Below are positions 51,166-58,973 of a stretch of 64,000 bases of DNA, piece by piece. Made by a program: the position numbers and the translations under genes. The notes under the pieces were generated by a model. It did no database searches and was not told the origin of the DNA. It saw only the letters and a program-made list of their open reading frames with translations. How positions within the stretch are numbered: the stretch's first letter is position 1; the number at the start of each line of letters is the position of its first letter. The DNA is from Mycolicibacterium flavescens (lineage in GTDB: Bacteria; Actinomycetota; Actinomycetes; Mycobacteriales; Mycobacteriaceae), in assembly GCF_001722335.1 (NCBI RefSeq), contig NZ_MIHA01000012.1:132076-196075 (forward strand), in the 5' to 3' direction.

Positions 51166-51950
51166 ACGAACGCGGCCGCCAGGCCTTCGCGGATGTGATG
51201 ACCTTCCCGGCGCCCGAGGATGCCACGCCGGCGACCACGCGCATGCTCGAGTTCGTGTTCGGCGACGTGTGGCAGCGTCCGGTGCTGACCCGGCGGGACC
51301 GCCGGTTCATCACGCTGCCATGTGTGGCCGCCTCGGATGCCGAGGGACCGCTGCGCGACCATGTTTATGCCGCGCTCAACAGCGGCGACGTCAGCATCGT
51401 CGAGATGCAGGAGACGGTGCTCCATTTCGCGGTGTACGGGGGTTGGCCGAAGGCATCCCGCTTCAACATGGTGGTCGACGAACAGTGGGATCGCATCCAC
51501 CGTGAACGTGGGGAGCAACTCCCGCCTGCAGTTCCGCTGCTACCGCTGCCGACACCCAGCGACCCGGAGGCACGCCTGCGCGTCGGTGAGCAGTCCTTCA
51601 AGGACATCAACTGCCTGCCCTACGCGCCGACCCGGGACAATCCCTTCCAGGGCGCCGGCATCCTGAACTTCGTCTTCGGTGAGATGTGGCTGCGCCCCGG
51701 ACTGGGCATGAAGGAACGTCGACTCATCACCGTCGCGTGTGTGGCCTTCCAGGATGCCCCCTACCCAATCCTCAGCCACGTCTACGCCGCGTTGAAGAGC
51801 CGGGACTTGTCCTTCGACGAAATGGACGAATTGGCACTGCATTTCGCCGCCTACTATGGCTGGCCGAAGGCATCGCATCTGAACCAGGTCATCGGCGAAC
51901 AGAAAGTACGCGTGCTCGCCGAGTGGGCCGAGGAGGCCGCACCGTTGTGA
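51162..51950 (+). CDS. Carboxymuconolactone decarboxylase-like protein, double domain
   Basis: A 262-residue protein with two CMD/AhpD-like repeats: first LTRRDRRFITLPCVAASDAEGPLRDHVYAALNSGDVS, second MKERRLITVACVAFQDAPYPILSHVYAALKSRDLS. Both end with FA(V/A)Y.GWPKAS. The CxxC of AhpD peroxidases is absent, so redox function is unlikely and decarboxylase, lactonase or hydrolase-type chemistry on a ring compound is more likely. ATG 51162 overlaps the preceding stop (ATGA). Confidence 0.82.
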   Translation: MNERGRQAFADVMTFPAPEDATPATTRMLEFVFGDVWQRPVLTRRDRRFITLPCVAASDAEGPLRDHVYAALNSGDVSIVEMQETVLHFAVYGGWPKASRFNMVVDEQWDRIHRERGEQLPPAVPLLPLPTPSDPEARLRVGEQSFKDINCLPYAPTRDNPFQGAGILNFVFGEMWLRPGLGMKERRLITVACVAFQDAPYPILSHVYAALKSRDLSFDEMDELALHFAAYYGWPKASHLNQVIGEQKVRVLAEWAEEAAPL

Positions 51951-53387
51951 CGGACACACTGGGACTTCTGGTGGGCGGAGACCGCGTCACCTCCACCGAC
52001 GCTGCGCACCAGCACATCTACCCCGCCACCGGACAACCCAACGCCACGGTTGCCCTCGCCGGGGCCGCAGAGATGGACCGCGCCGTCCTGGCAGCTCACG
52101 ATGCGCAGCGAGAATGGTCATCGCTGACGGTGGACGTTCGCCGCGACCGCCTCATCGATCTGGCCGACGCCGTGCATGAGCACCTCGACGAACTCGCGGT
52201 CCTGAATGTCCAGGACTACGCGGTGCCGGTCTCGTTCGCCGGCACCGCCACCATGTTGGAAAGCTTCCTACGGCATTTCGCCGGCTACGCCGACAAGATT
52301 GCCGGCGCAAGCACACCGGTGAGCGGATCGTTCGATGTCAACCTCGTCGAGCGGGAACCCTACGGAGTGGTCGGGATAATCGCCCCGTGGAACGGATCAC
52401 TCGTGGTCGCGGGGTCCTGCGTGGCGCCGGCGCTGGCCGCCGGAAATGCCGTCGTCTTCAAACCGTCCGAATTGGCCCCGCTGGCTGCCTTGCGTTTCGG
52501 TGAGCTGTGCTTGGAGGCGGGTCTGCCCGCCGGTCTGGTAAACATCGTCCCGGCCGGCGCCGAGGGTGGCGAAGCGCTGGTTCGCCATCCGACTATCCGC
52601 AAAGTGCACTTCACCGGTGGCGGCGGCACGGCGCGCGCGGTACTGCGCGCCGCTGCCGAGAATCTGACGCCGGTGGTCGCCGAACTCGGCGGCAAGTCGG
52701 CCGACATCGTCTTCGACGACGCCGACCTGGACAAGGCTGCGATGCTGTCCGCGCACCAGGGGCCGTTGATGCAATCCGGGCAGAGTTGCGCGTGTGCCAG
52801 CCGATTGTTGGTGCACGAAACGGTGTACGACGCCTTCGTCGAAAAGTTCCTTGCCGCGGTCGGCTCAGCGGTCGTGGGTGACCCGATGAACCCCTCGACG
52901 AGATTCGGGCCGGTCATCTCCGAGGCGTCGCTACAGCGCATTCTCGACATCGTTGGCACCGCAGTCAGCAGCGGCGCCGGCGACCTGCTCACCGGTGGAC
53001 GACGCATCGGCGGGGACCTGGCAGACGGCTACTATCTCGAGCCCACGGTCTTTGGGCAGGTGAACAACTCCGCGCCCCTCGCGCAGCACGAAACCTTCGG
53101 CCCGGTCGTCTCTATCACTCCATTCAGCGATGATGACGAGGGCGGTGCGGATTGCCAATGACACGGCGTACGGCTTGAACGCCTTCATGCACACCAGGAA
53201 TCTCCACCGCGCCCACCGGATCGCGCGGGCTTTGCAGTCAGGGTCGGTCTGGGTCAATTCGATAAGCCGGATCTCGCCACAGGGTCCGTACGGGGGCTAC
53301 AAGCAGAGCGGATTCGGGCGCACCGGAGGCATCGAAGGTCTGCAGGAATTCCTGCAGGTCAAGAACATCCTTATCGGGCTGGATTAG
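51947..53387 (+). pseudogene. Frameshifted aldehyde dehydrogenase
   Basis: An NAD-dependent aldehyde dehydrogenase gene interrupted by one extra G in the GGG at 53140-53142. Frame one (51947-53161) covers the cofactor domain: IIAPWNGSLVVAGSCVAPALAAGNAVVFKPSE, catalytic Glu in VAELGGKSADIVF, and catalytic Cys in QSGQSCACASRLL (near residue 280). It ends in read-through after FSDDDEGGADCQ. The last 80 residues (NDTAYGLNAFMHTRNL to GGYKQSGFGRTGGIEGLQEFLQVK) continue in another frame to 53387. Removing one G restores about 479 residues, the normal family length. The truncated protein lacks the oligomerisation end. GTG 51947 overlaps the CMD stop. Confidence 0.85.
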
Positions 53388-53403
53388 ACGTCCGTCCACG
53401 GAC

Positions 53404-53417
53404 TGGTCGATAGATCA
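53404..53417. promoter_or_regulatory. Island operator copy 1, upstream of the second TetR
   Basis: Reads TGATCTATCGACCA on the minus strand, matching the 14-bp palindromic consensus TGATCNNTCGAYMA also found at 56277 and 56478. It lies 7 nt upstream of a TAACAT -10 (53424-53429). Confidence 0.5.
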
Positions 53418-53434
53418 GACTGCTAACATTCGTC

Positions 53435-53491
53435 ATGCCCTACCCCGCACGTTGCTCCTGTTCACGCAGCCTGCTGATGGTGTCTGCCTGA
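53435..53491 (+). CDS. Possible 18-codon leader peptide
   Basis: ATG 53435 lies 5 nt after a TAACAT -10 and encodes MPYPARCSCSRSLLMVSA. Its TGA overlaps the ATG of the TetR gene as TGATG. It could be a leaderless upstream ORF that couples translation to the regulator, or chance. Two Cys are present, but not the polycysteine run of known Cys attenuators. Confidence 0.3.
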   Translation: MPYPARCSCSRSLLMVSA

Positions 53492-54066
53492 TGCCGAGCG
53501 GTCGAAAGCCCGCCGCACCGGACACCAACGCGCGGGACCGGCTGATCGAAGCGACGGCCAAGCTGATGCGCGATGAAGGTTACGCAGCCGCCACCTCGCG
53601 CCGAGTGGCCGCAGAGGCAGGCGTCAAGCAAGCCCTGGTCTACTACTACTTCCCCACCATGGACGATCTGTTCGTGGAGGTGCTGAGATCCGGCGCCGAC
53701 GCCTCACTGGAACGCATGCGCGCCGCCCTGACCGCCGACGATCCGCTACAGACGTTGTGGGATATGAACAGCGATTCGCGCCTGACGGGCCTCAACACCG
53801 AGTTCATGGCACTTGCCAATCACCGCAAGATAATTCGGACAGAGCTACGTGCCTACGCAGAACGGGTCCGTGACATCGAGACCGCTGCGGTGACCGTCGC
53901 GATGCGCGCACGCGGCCTGGACACCGAGAAGTACCCCCCGGTGGCCATCTCGATGCTGATCGCACAAACGGCACGTAGCCTGTGCAACGAAGATGCAGTG
54001 GGCGTCACCCTCGGTCACGCCGAACTCCGCTCACTCATAGCGGCGCGGTTGGCGGAATTTTCGTAA
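53491..54066 (+). CDS. TetR-family regulator of the P450/SDR genes
   Basis: A 191-residue TetR regulator with HTH RLIEATAKLMRDEGYAAATSRRVAAEAGVKQALVYYYFPTMDDLFVEVLR. ATG 53491 was chosen over 53452 because the region before it looks non-coding in this frame. An operator-like palindrome sits upstream and recurs before the ferredoxin-P450 operon and the third SDR, so this protein is the likely common repressor. Confidence 0.85.
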   Translation: MPSGRKPAAPDTNARDRLIEATAKLMRDEGYAAATSRRVAAEAGVKQALVYYYFPTMDDLFVEVLRSGADASLERMRAALTADDPLQTLWDMNSDSRLTGLNTEFMALANHRKIIRTELRAYAERVRDIETAAVTVAMRARGLDTEKYPPVAISMLIAQTARSLCNEDAVGVTLGHAELRSLIAARLAEFS

Positions 54067-54764
54067 CTAACCGGACAGCCGTTTCCGCAACCAGTCATGT
54101 TGCGCGCGGATGAAACTCCTCGTGACGTCGGTCTTCGGCGCCGCTGCGTCGAAGCCGTGAAATGCTCCCGCCACGGAATGCAGATCGCATGGCACGTCTG
54201 TCGGGGTCTGGCCGCTGCCCAGTTCGGTCGTCGAGCATCGGATAAATGAGAAGTTGTGCCGCCACACTTATTTCGTCCCGGTCGTGGGCGAGTTGGGCCA
54301 GCGCTGCGGCAAGACCCCCGCCGGCGCTGGCGCCCGCAACAGCGATCCGGCCGGGGTCGACAGCAGGGTGGTGTGACAGCCACCGCAACGCTTCATAGCA
54401 GTCGTGCAACGCGGCCGGGTACGGCGCGTCGGGCGCCAGCCGGTAGTCCACCGCAGCGACCATCGATCCAGTCTGTCTGGCGAATTCAGCGCAGAGCCGG
54501 TCGCCCATTCTCGCGTTGCCCAGCATGTACCCCCACCGTGCATCCACAGCAGTGCACTGCCGTCCCCATCGGGCGGTCGGGATACCCTGACCTCAAGTCC
54601 CGGACAAGTGCGACCGCATGCGCCATCGTCGATGATCGAGGGAGCCGCACAGCGGGCATCCGCCCGAGGATGGGCACCGTCCGCCTCGTGACGACGGTGC
54701 GCGGAAGAAGCCAAGCGCGGGAACGCAGTTCTGGGTGAAAAGCGGTCAAACTTCTACCGAACAC
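54067..54764 (-). pseudogene. Decayed HSL-family esterase/alpha-beta hydrolase
   Basis: Pieces of a hormone-sensitive-lipase-type hydrolase occur in order but in different minus-strand frames. These are FHPELRSRAWLLPRTVV (N-terminus, near 54730), the oxyanion motif ALLWMHGGG (near 54540), and RLCAEFARQTGSMVAAVDYRLAPDAPYPAALHDCYEALRWL through the nucleophile GASAGGG (near 54330) to LLIYPMLDDRT. Last comes the His-bearing GAFHGFDAAAPKTDVTRSFIRAQHDWLRKRLSG (near 54160). About 60-70 residues between the last two are gone. It lies downstream of the P450 on the same strand. Confidence 0.78.
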
Positions 54765-54771
54765 GGCACGT

Positions 54772-56052
54772 TCAGGACGCCGGGGTGTACTCGATGCGCA
54801 GTTGGGTCAACCCGCGCAGCAGGAACGTTGGTTCGTAGGTGTAATCGCGACGATCGGCCGGGCCATGCACGGACTCGTCGATCCGGATGTCGGCCATCCG
54901 ATCCAACATCCTCCGCACAGTGATCTGCCCCTCGACGCGCGCGAGTGGCGCACCGGCGCAGGTGTGGATTCCGCGGCCGAAAGCGATGTGTTCGCGGACA
55001 TTCTTTCGATCGGGCCGGAATTCGTGCGGATCCTCGAACTTGCGGGGATCTCGGTTCGCCGCGCCCAGGCACAGCATCACGACGCTCCCCGCCGGTAGAT
55101 GCACACCTCCCAGCGAGGTGGTCCGACGGACCAGCCTGAAGTCGATCTTGGTCGGCGAGTGCATCCGCAGCGCTTCCTCGATGAAGGTCGGTATGCCATC
55201 GGGGTTTTCGCGCAAGTGCTGCTGATAGTCGGGACGGTCCCCCAATGTCTGCACCGCTGCGCTCAGTAGTTTGGTAACCGTCTCTTGGCCGGCGGCGAAC
55301 AGGAAGGTCGCGGGTTTGGCAACCTCGAGGATCTCCGGGGTGGATCCGTCAGGGTAGAGCGCCGTCGCCATGCCCGACAGCACGTCACCTCGCGGTTCTC
55401 GCCTACGCTCGGCCAGGTAACCGGAGAATTTGTCATCCAGGTATTGCAGTGGGTCCAGACCGACAGGCTCACCGTCGAGCGCGCCGACGCGGTTGCCTTC
55501 GGGGCGTTCGGCGCCCAATGCCGCCAAGAATTCCGGCCGGTCTTCCTCGGGGACGCCGAGCAGATCGATGATGGCCGATGTCGCGAATGGCTTTGCGTAC
55601 TCGGACAGAAACTCGCAGCGACCGTTTCCGATGATGGCGTCGATCTGGCTGTCCACCAGTTGCCACATGTAATCTTCGTTCGCCTTCAGCCTTCGTGGCG
55701 TCAAGAGCTTCGCGAGCAACGAACGTGCGCGGTCGTGGTGCGGCGGATCCATGACGACCATGTGCTCATGGATCGGGAATAAGTGCCGGTGCGCCTCGAT
55801 CTGTCCGCTGATGTCGTCGCCCTCCGGAGTGAAGGGCAAAGGAGGAAACGGCCCGCCGATGGCGTTCACCGCTGAGAACGACGCATGGTCCTTGAAGGCG
55901 GCCACCACTTCCTGGTAGCCCGTCACAGCATAGACGCCGAAATGCGGTTCTTGGATGACCGGACCCTGCTCGCGGAGGTAGTCCCAGTACTCGTACGGGC
56001 TCTGGCTGATATCGGGGTCCGCGAAAAAGTTGACTGAAGCTAGGTCGGTCAT
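54772..56052 (-). CDS. Cytochrome P450
   Basis: A 426-residue P450 monooxygenase. The heme motif is FGRGIHTCAGAPLARVE with Cys near 365, ExxR is EEALRMHSPTKID, and the I-helix has LFAAGQETVTKLL, where Gln-Glu-Thr replaces the usual acid/alcohol pair G-x-D-T. ATG 56052 overlaps the ferredoxin stop by 4 nt (ATGA), so the redox pair is translationally coupled. The subfamily and substrate are not clear; with SDRs and an esterase nearby, hydroxylation of a terpenoid or ring compound is plausible. Confidence 0.92.
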   Translation of the reverse strand: MTDLASVNFFADPDISQSPYEYWDYLREQGPVIQEPHFGVYAVTGYQEVVAAFKDHASFSAVNAIGGPFPPLPFTPEGDDISGQIEAHRHLFPIHEHMVVMDPPHHDRARSLLAKLLTPRRLKANEDYMWQLVDSQIDAIIGNGRCEFLSEYAKPFATSAIIDLLGVPEEDRPEFLAALGAERPEGNRVGALDGEPVGLDPLQYLDDKFSGYLAERRREPRGDVLSGMATALYPDGSTPEILEVAKPATFLFAAGQETVTKLLSAAVQTLGDRPDYQQHLRENPDGIPTFIEEALRMHSPTKIDFRLVRRTTSLGGVHLPAGSVVMLCLGAANRDPRKFEDPHEFRPDRKNVREHIAFGRGIHTCAGAPLARVEGQITVRRMLDRMADIRIDESVHGPADRRDYTYEPTFLLRGLTQLRIEYTPAS

Positions 56053-56240
56053 CGGACGGGCTGTCCTTTCGGTTCTTCGATGAGGGCGATGGCTCCACGT
56101 GGGCAGGCGTCGACCGCAGCGACGGCCTGATCCCATTGATCGGCGTCTGACAAATCGAACATTTCCGGGGCCGACTGGAGGCAGAGCGCGTGCCCTTCGC
56201 ACAACCGCTGGTCGACCCACACGATCTTCCGTCTGGTCAT
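56049..56240 (-). CDS. [3Fe-4S] ferredoxin partner of the P450
   Basis: A 63-residue ferredoxin with CEGHALC and a distant CPRGAI. The middle Cys of the usual four is His (C-x2-H-x2-C), the arrangement of P450-linked mycobacterial ferredoxins with 3Fe-4S or His-ligated clusters. ATG 56240 gives the normal size; an in-frame start at 56318 would add an unlikely tail and cover the operator. It feeds electrons to the adjacent P450; no reductase is present in the window. Confidence 0.9.
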   Translation of the reverse strand: MTRRKIVWVDQRLCEGHALCLQSAPEMFDLSDADQWDQAVAAVDACPRGAIALIEEPKGQPVR

Positions 56241-56276
56241 GAGCTGCTGATCCTGTACCGCATCCCGTTCCCATCT

Positions 56277-56290
56277 TGATCGGTCGATCA
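56277..56290. promoter_or_regulatory. Island operator copy 2, upstream of ferredoxin-P450
   Basis: TGATCGGTCGATCA is a perfect 6-2-6 palindrome 36 nt upstream of the ferredoxin ATG and the best of three related sites in the island. Confidence 0.55.
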
Positions 56291-56477
56291 GTTCAACTGC
56301 GCGAGCCATAAGTATCACCCGCCACGGGCGACGGTCAACCGCACCACCGGAACCTACCTCACATCACGATTTACGCGCAGCTGGACGCACAACCTGGTTC
56401 TAGCGAACCCACCCGGCCCCCGGGCCCGACCGGCCGGAGCGTTGGTTGACACTGCTTCGATTCAATGCCACGCTCCC

Positions 56478-56491
56478 TGATCAATCGACAA
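56478..56491. promoter_or_regulatory. Island operator copy 3, upstream of the third SDR
   Basis: TGATCAATCGACAA matches the consensus at the strong half and all but one position of the other. It lies 39 nt upstream of GTG 56531. Confidence 0.45.
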
Positions 56492-56530
56492 GTTCACGTC
56501 GATCAGATCCGAGAGAATCGAGTTGCCATC

Positions 56531-57370
56531 GTGGCCGGAAGAGTCGAGGGCAAGGTCGCCTTCATCACTGGTGCAGCACGCGGACAGGGCCGCAGCCACG
56601 CGGTACGGATGGCCGAGGAGGGCGCCGACATCATTGCGGTGGACATCTGCGGCCCGATCAGCGAGGACGCCCAGATCGCCCCGTCCACGCCCGACGACCT
56701 GGCGCAGACCGCCGATTTGATCAGGGGGCTCAACCGGCGCGTCGTCACTGCCGAAGTCGATGTACGGGACTACGACGCGCTCAAGGCCGCGGTCGACAGC
56801 GGAGTCGAACAACTCGGCCACCTCGACACCGTCGTGGCCAACGCCGGCATCGGCAACGGCGGGCAGACCCTGGACAAGACTCGCCAGGAAGACTGGGATG
56901 ACATGATCGACATCAACCTCACCGGGGTGTGGAAGTCCGTCAAAGCCGCTGTCCCTCATCTACTCTCCGGCGGAAAGGGTGGCTCGATCGTACTGACCAG
57001 CTCGGTCGGCGGGCTCAAGGCCTATCCCCACACCGGCCACTACATCGCCGCCAAGCACGGTGTCATCGGTCTGATGCGCACCTTTGCTGTCGAGTTGGGT
57101 CAGTATTCGATCCGTGTCAACGCCGTCTGCCCGACCAACGTGAACACGCCGATGTTCATGAACGAGGGCACAATGCATCTTTTCCGGCCCGACCTGGAGA
57201 ATCCGGGCCCCGACGATATGGCAGTCGTCGCACAGATGATGCACGTATTGCCTATCGGCTGGGTGGAGCCCGTCGACATCAGCAATGCGGTGCTGTTCCT
57301 GGCATCCGATGAAGCACGTTATGTCACCGGCCTTCCCGTCACCGTGGACGCAGGAAGCATGCTCAAGTAG
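56531..57370 (+). CDS. Mycofactocin-type SDR oxidoreductase 3
   Basis: A 279-residue SDR: AFITGAARGQGRSHAVRMAEEGADIIAVDICGPISEDAQIAPSTPDDL, NAG near 100, catalytic YIAAKHG near 165. The sequence has the character of carveol-dehydrogenase-like members. GTG 56531 was chosen because the longer in-frame start at 56465 would place the palindromic operator inside the gene. It is divergent from ferredoxin-P450 across 290 nt. Confidence 0.82.
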   Translation: MAGRVEGKVAFITGAARGQGRSHAVRMAEEGADIIAVDICGPISEDAQIAPSTPDDLAQTADLIRGLNRRVVTAEVDVRDYDALKAAVDSGVEQLGHLDTVVANAGIGNGGQTLDKTRQEDWDDMIDINLTGVWKSVKAAVPHLLSGGKGGSIVLTSSVGGLKAYPHTGHYIAAKHGVIGLMRTFAVELGQYSIRVNAVCPTNVNTPMFMNEGTMHLFRPDLENPGPDDMAVVAQMMHVLPIGWVEPVDISNAVLFLASDEARYVTGLPVTVDAGSMLK

Positions 57371-57539
57371 GTGGCGGGTCGCCCGGAAGCCAGATCATTC
57401 CGGCTACCGGGCCGAATGCCACCGACGACCATTCGCCGATTCCGGTCTACACGAATCTCTTGGCAACGCGGCCGTGCTCAGGCGCCCAGATCAGTCCCTT
57501 TTCAAAGCGGAGTCGCTCGCGATTCATATCGAACAGTAT
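57371..57539. other. Non-coding spacer after the third SDR
   Basis: No supported gene or structured element is seen here before the Ig-like remnant. Confidence 0.4.
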
Positions 57540-57905
57540 GGACCAGGTCCAGGAGCGCGGCGTCGAGAACCCAGACCGCACCTACGCCGTCGGCTGGGAC
57601 ACCACTTTGACGGTTTCCGTCGGCAACGGCCTGCGCGACCCGAAGAACAACGGCTGGAGTGTGCATCTGGAACAGAAGCCGGCCAACGGAACCCTGCAGT
57701 TGAACACCGCGGGTCGTTCACCTACGTCCCGAACAAGGGCTTCGTCGGGCAGGACACATTCGTGTACTTCGTGTCCTCACCCCGCCAGGACGACGGACCG
57801 CTCGTTGCGGTCATCAACGTGGTCGACGGCGACGTGCCGGGCCCGCAGGAGCCCGAAGTACCGGTCGAGGCACCGAGTTACGGCGTCACGATCGCGTTGA
57901 GTTCC
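57540..57905 (+). pseudogene. Remnant of an Ig-like/cadherin-like tandem-repeat protein
   Basis: Plus-strand frame one encodes YAVGWDTTLTVSVGNGLRDPKNNGWSVHLEQKPANGTLQLNTAG (57580-57712). After a missing base near 57713 a second frame continues GSFTYVPNKGFVGQDTFVYFVSS..VVDGDVPGP to about 57845. The order and the NGSFTYTPNKGFVGTDTF-type motif match one repeat of large secreted Ig-like proteins. There is no start codon context and no other repeat, so this is a broken piece left at the island edge. Confidence 0.65.
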
Positions 57906-58011
57906 GCGCTCGGTGCATGCTGGAACGACTGGATGCCATGGCAGAACGGACCGGGTACGGGCAGCCTGTCGTGCCCGTACCCGCAGGCGCACCGCGAATC
58001 GATCTGAGCGC

Positions 58012-58617
58012 TCAACCGGTGGCGTTCGGCTTGAGCGGCGGACAGCGTCCGTCGACGGCGACGAGTTCGAAGTGCCAGATCTCGTTGGCGAAGATCTGAC
58101 ATAGCCCGAACTTGCGGCCGTTGGCGATCAGCCATCGGTCCGCCGCGACCGGTGCGATGTCGACCGCTTTGCCGGTGACGTGGTTCGACGTCTGCGGTGA
58201 GGCAACGAATTTCCTTGCCGCCTCGATACTTCCGTAGCTGCGAACACCGTCCTCGAAGAGCCGCCGCTGGAAACCGATCGTCCGCCATCCCGAGTTGATC
58301 CGCATGTCGACGCCGTCCGCGGCGGCCGCCTTCGCGGCGTCCTGCACCGCCGCGAGCAGGTCCGGGTCGAGCCAACCGACGATCGGGTTCGACACGTCGA
58401 ACGGGCTCAGCGTCGTGCCGTCGGGCAGCCAACCGCCGAGGGTGTCCTGGGCGGCCGGCCCGATGCGCAGCGGCTCCTGACCGGCGGCCGAGGTCGACGG
58501 CGGCGGAGCTTCAGGCGGGGCGCAGGCGCCGATCACGCACGCTGACACCGCCACGAGCGTGCACAAAGTCAGGATTCTGCGCGGCGTGTCGTGTACAAGC
58601 GCGCACGCTCGCCGCAA
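58012..58617 (-). CDS. Lipoprotein of the D-Ala-D-Ala carboxypeptidase (M15/VanY) family
   Basis: A 201-residue protein with a signal (PRRILTLCTLVAVSACVIGAC) ending in a lipobox Cys and a VanY-type domain. Zinc and catalytic motifs are SNHVTGKAVDIAP (S-x-H-x2-G-x-A-x-D) and EIWHFEL, with INSGWRTIGFQRRLF before them. It should trim peptidoglycan stem peptides at the outer face. TTG 58617 is assumed as the start since no ATG/GTG precedes the signal; it lies 5 nt after the VOC stop. Confidence 0.82.
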   Translation of the reverse strand: MRRACALVHDTPRRILTLCTLVAVSACVIGACAPPEAPPPSTSAAGQEPLRIGPAAQDTLGGWLPDGTTLSPFDVSNPIVGWLDPDLLAAVQDAAKAAAADGVDMRINSGWRTIGFQRRLFEDGVRSYGSIEAARKFVASPQTSNHVTGKAVDIAPVAADRWLIANGRKFGLCQIFANEIWHFELVAVDGRCPPLKPNATG

Positions 58618-58622
58618 CGGGG

Positions 58623-58973
58623 TCAATCTTCTGCGGCGAGGATGCAGAATTCGTTGCCCTCCGGATCGGCGAGCACCACCCAACTCGGCTCGCCCTGGCC
58701 GATGTCGATGCGCCTGGCGCCGAGGCCGATCACCCGCTCGACCTCGGCCCGTTGATCGTCGGGCCGAAAGTCGAAGTGGATGCGGTTCTTGACCACCTTG
58801 TCGTCGGGGACCGCGAGGAACAGCCAGTTCGGCCCGGCGCCCGGCGGCGCGTGCAGCACGACGTCCCCGTCGTCGTCGATGTCGCGCGGCCAGCCCAGCA
58901 CCCGCGACCACCAGTCACCCAGCGCGGTCGCGTCGTGGGCGTCGATGCAGATCTCGTCGAACGTCAGCGTCAT
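58623..58973 (-). CDS. VOC-superfamily protein (glyoxalase-like)
   Basis: A 116-residue single vicinal-oxygen-chelate domain: DATALGDWWSRVLGWPRDIDDDGDVVLHAP, NRIHFDFRPDDQRAEVERVIGLGARRID and WVVLADPEGNEFCIL are typical of the metal-optional glyoxalase/bleomycin group. ATG 58973 overlaps the fadD36 stop (ATGA). The substrate is unknown. Confidence 0.88.
   Translation of the reverse strand: MTLTFDEICIDAHDATALGDWWSRVLGWPRDIDDDGDVVLHAPPGAGPNWLFLAVPDDKVVKNRIHFDFRPDDQRAEVERVIGLGARRIDIGQGEPSWVVLADPEGNEFCILAAED

Noticed and set aside
56499..56511. A fourth copy of the TGATCNNTCGAYMA operator
   Set aside because: GTCGATCAGATCC has one good half-site but the other half does not fit the spacing.
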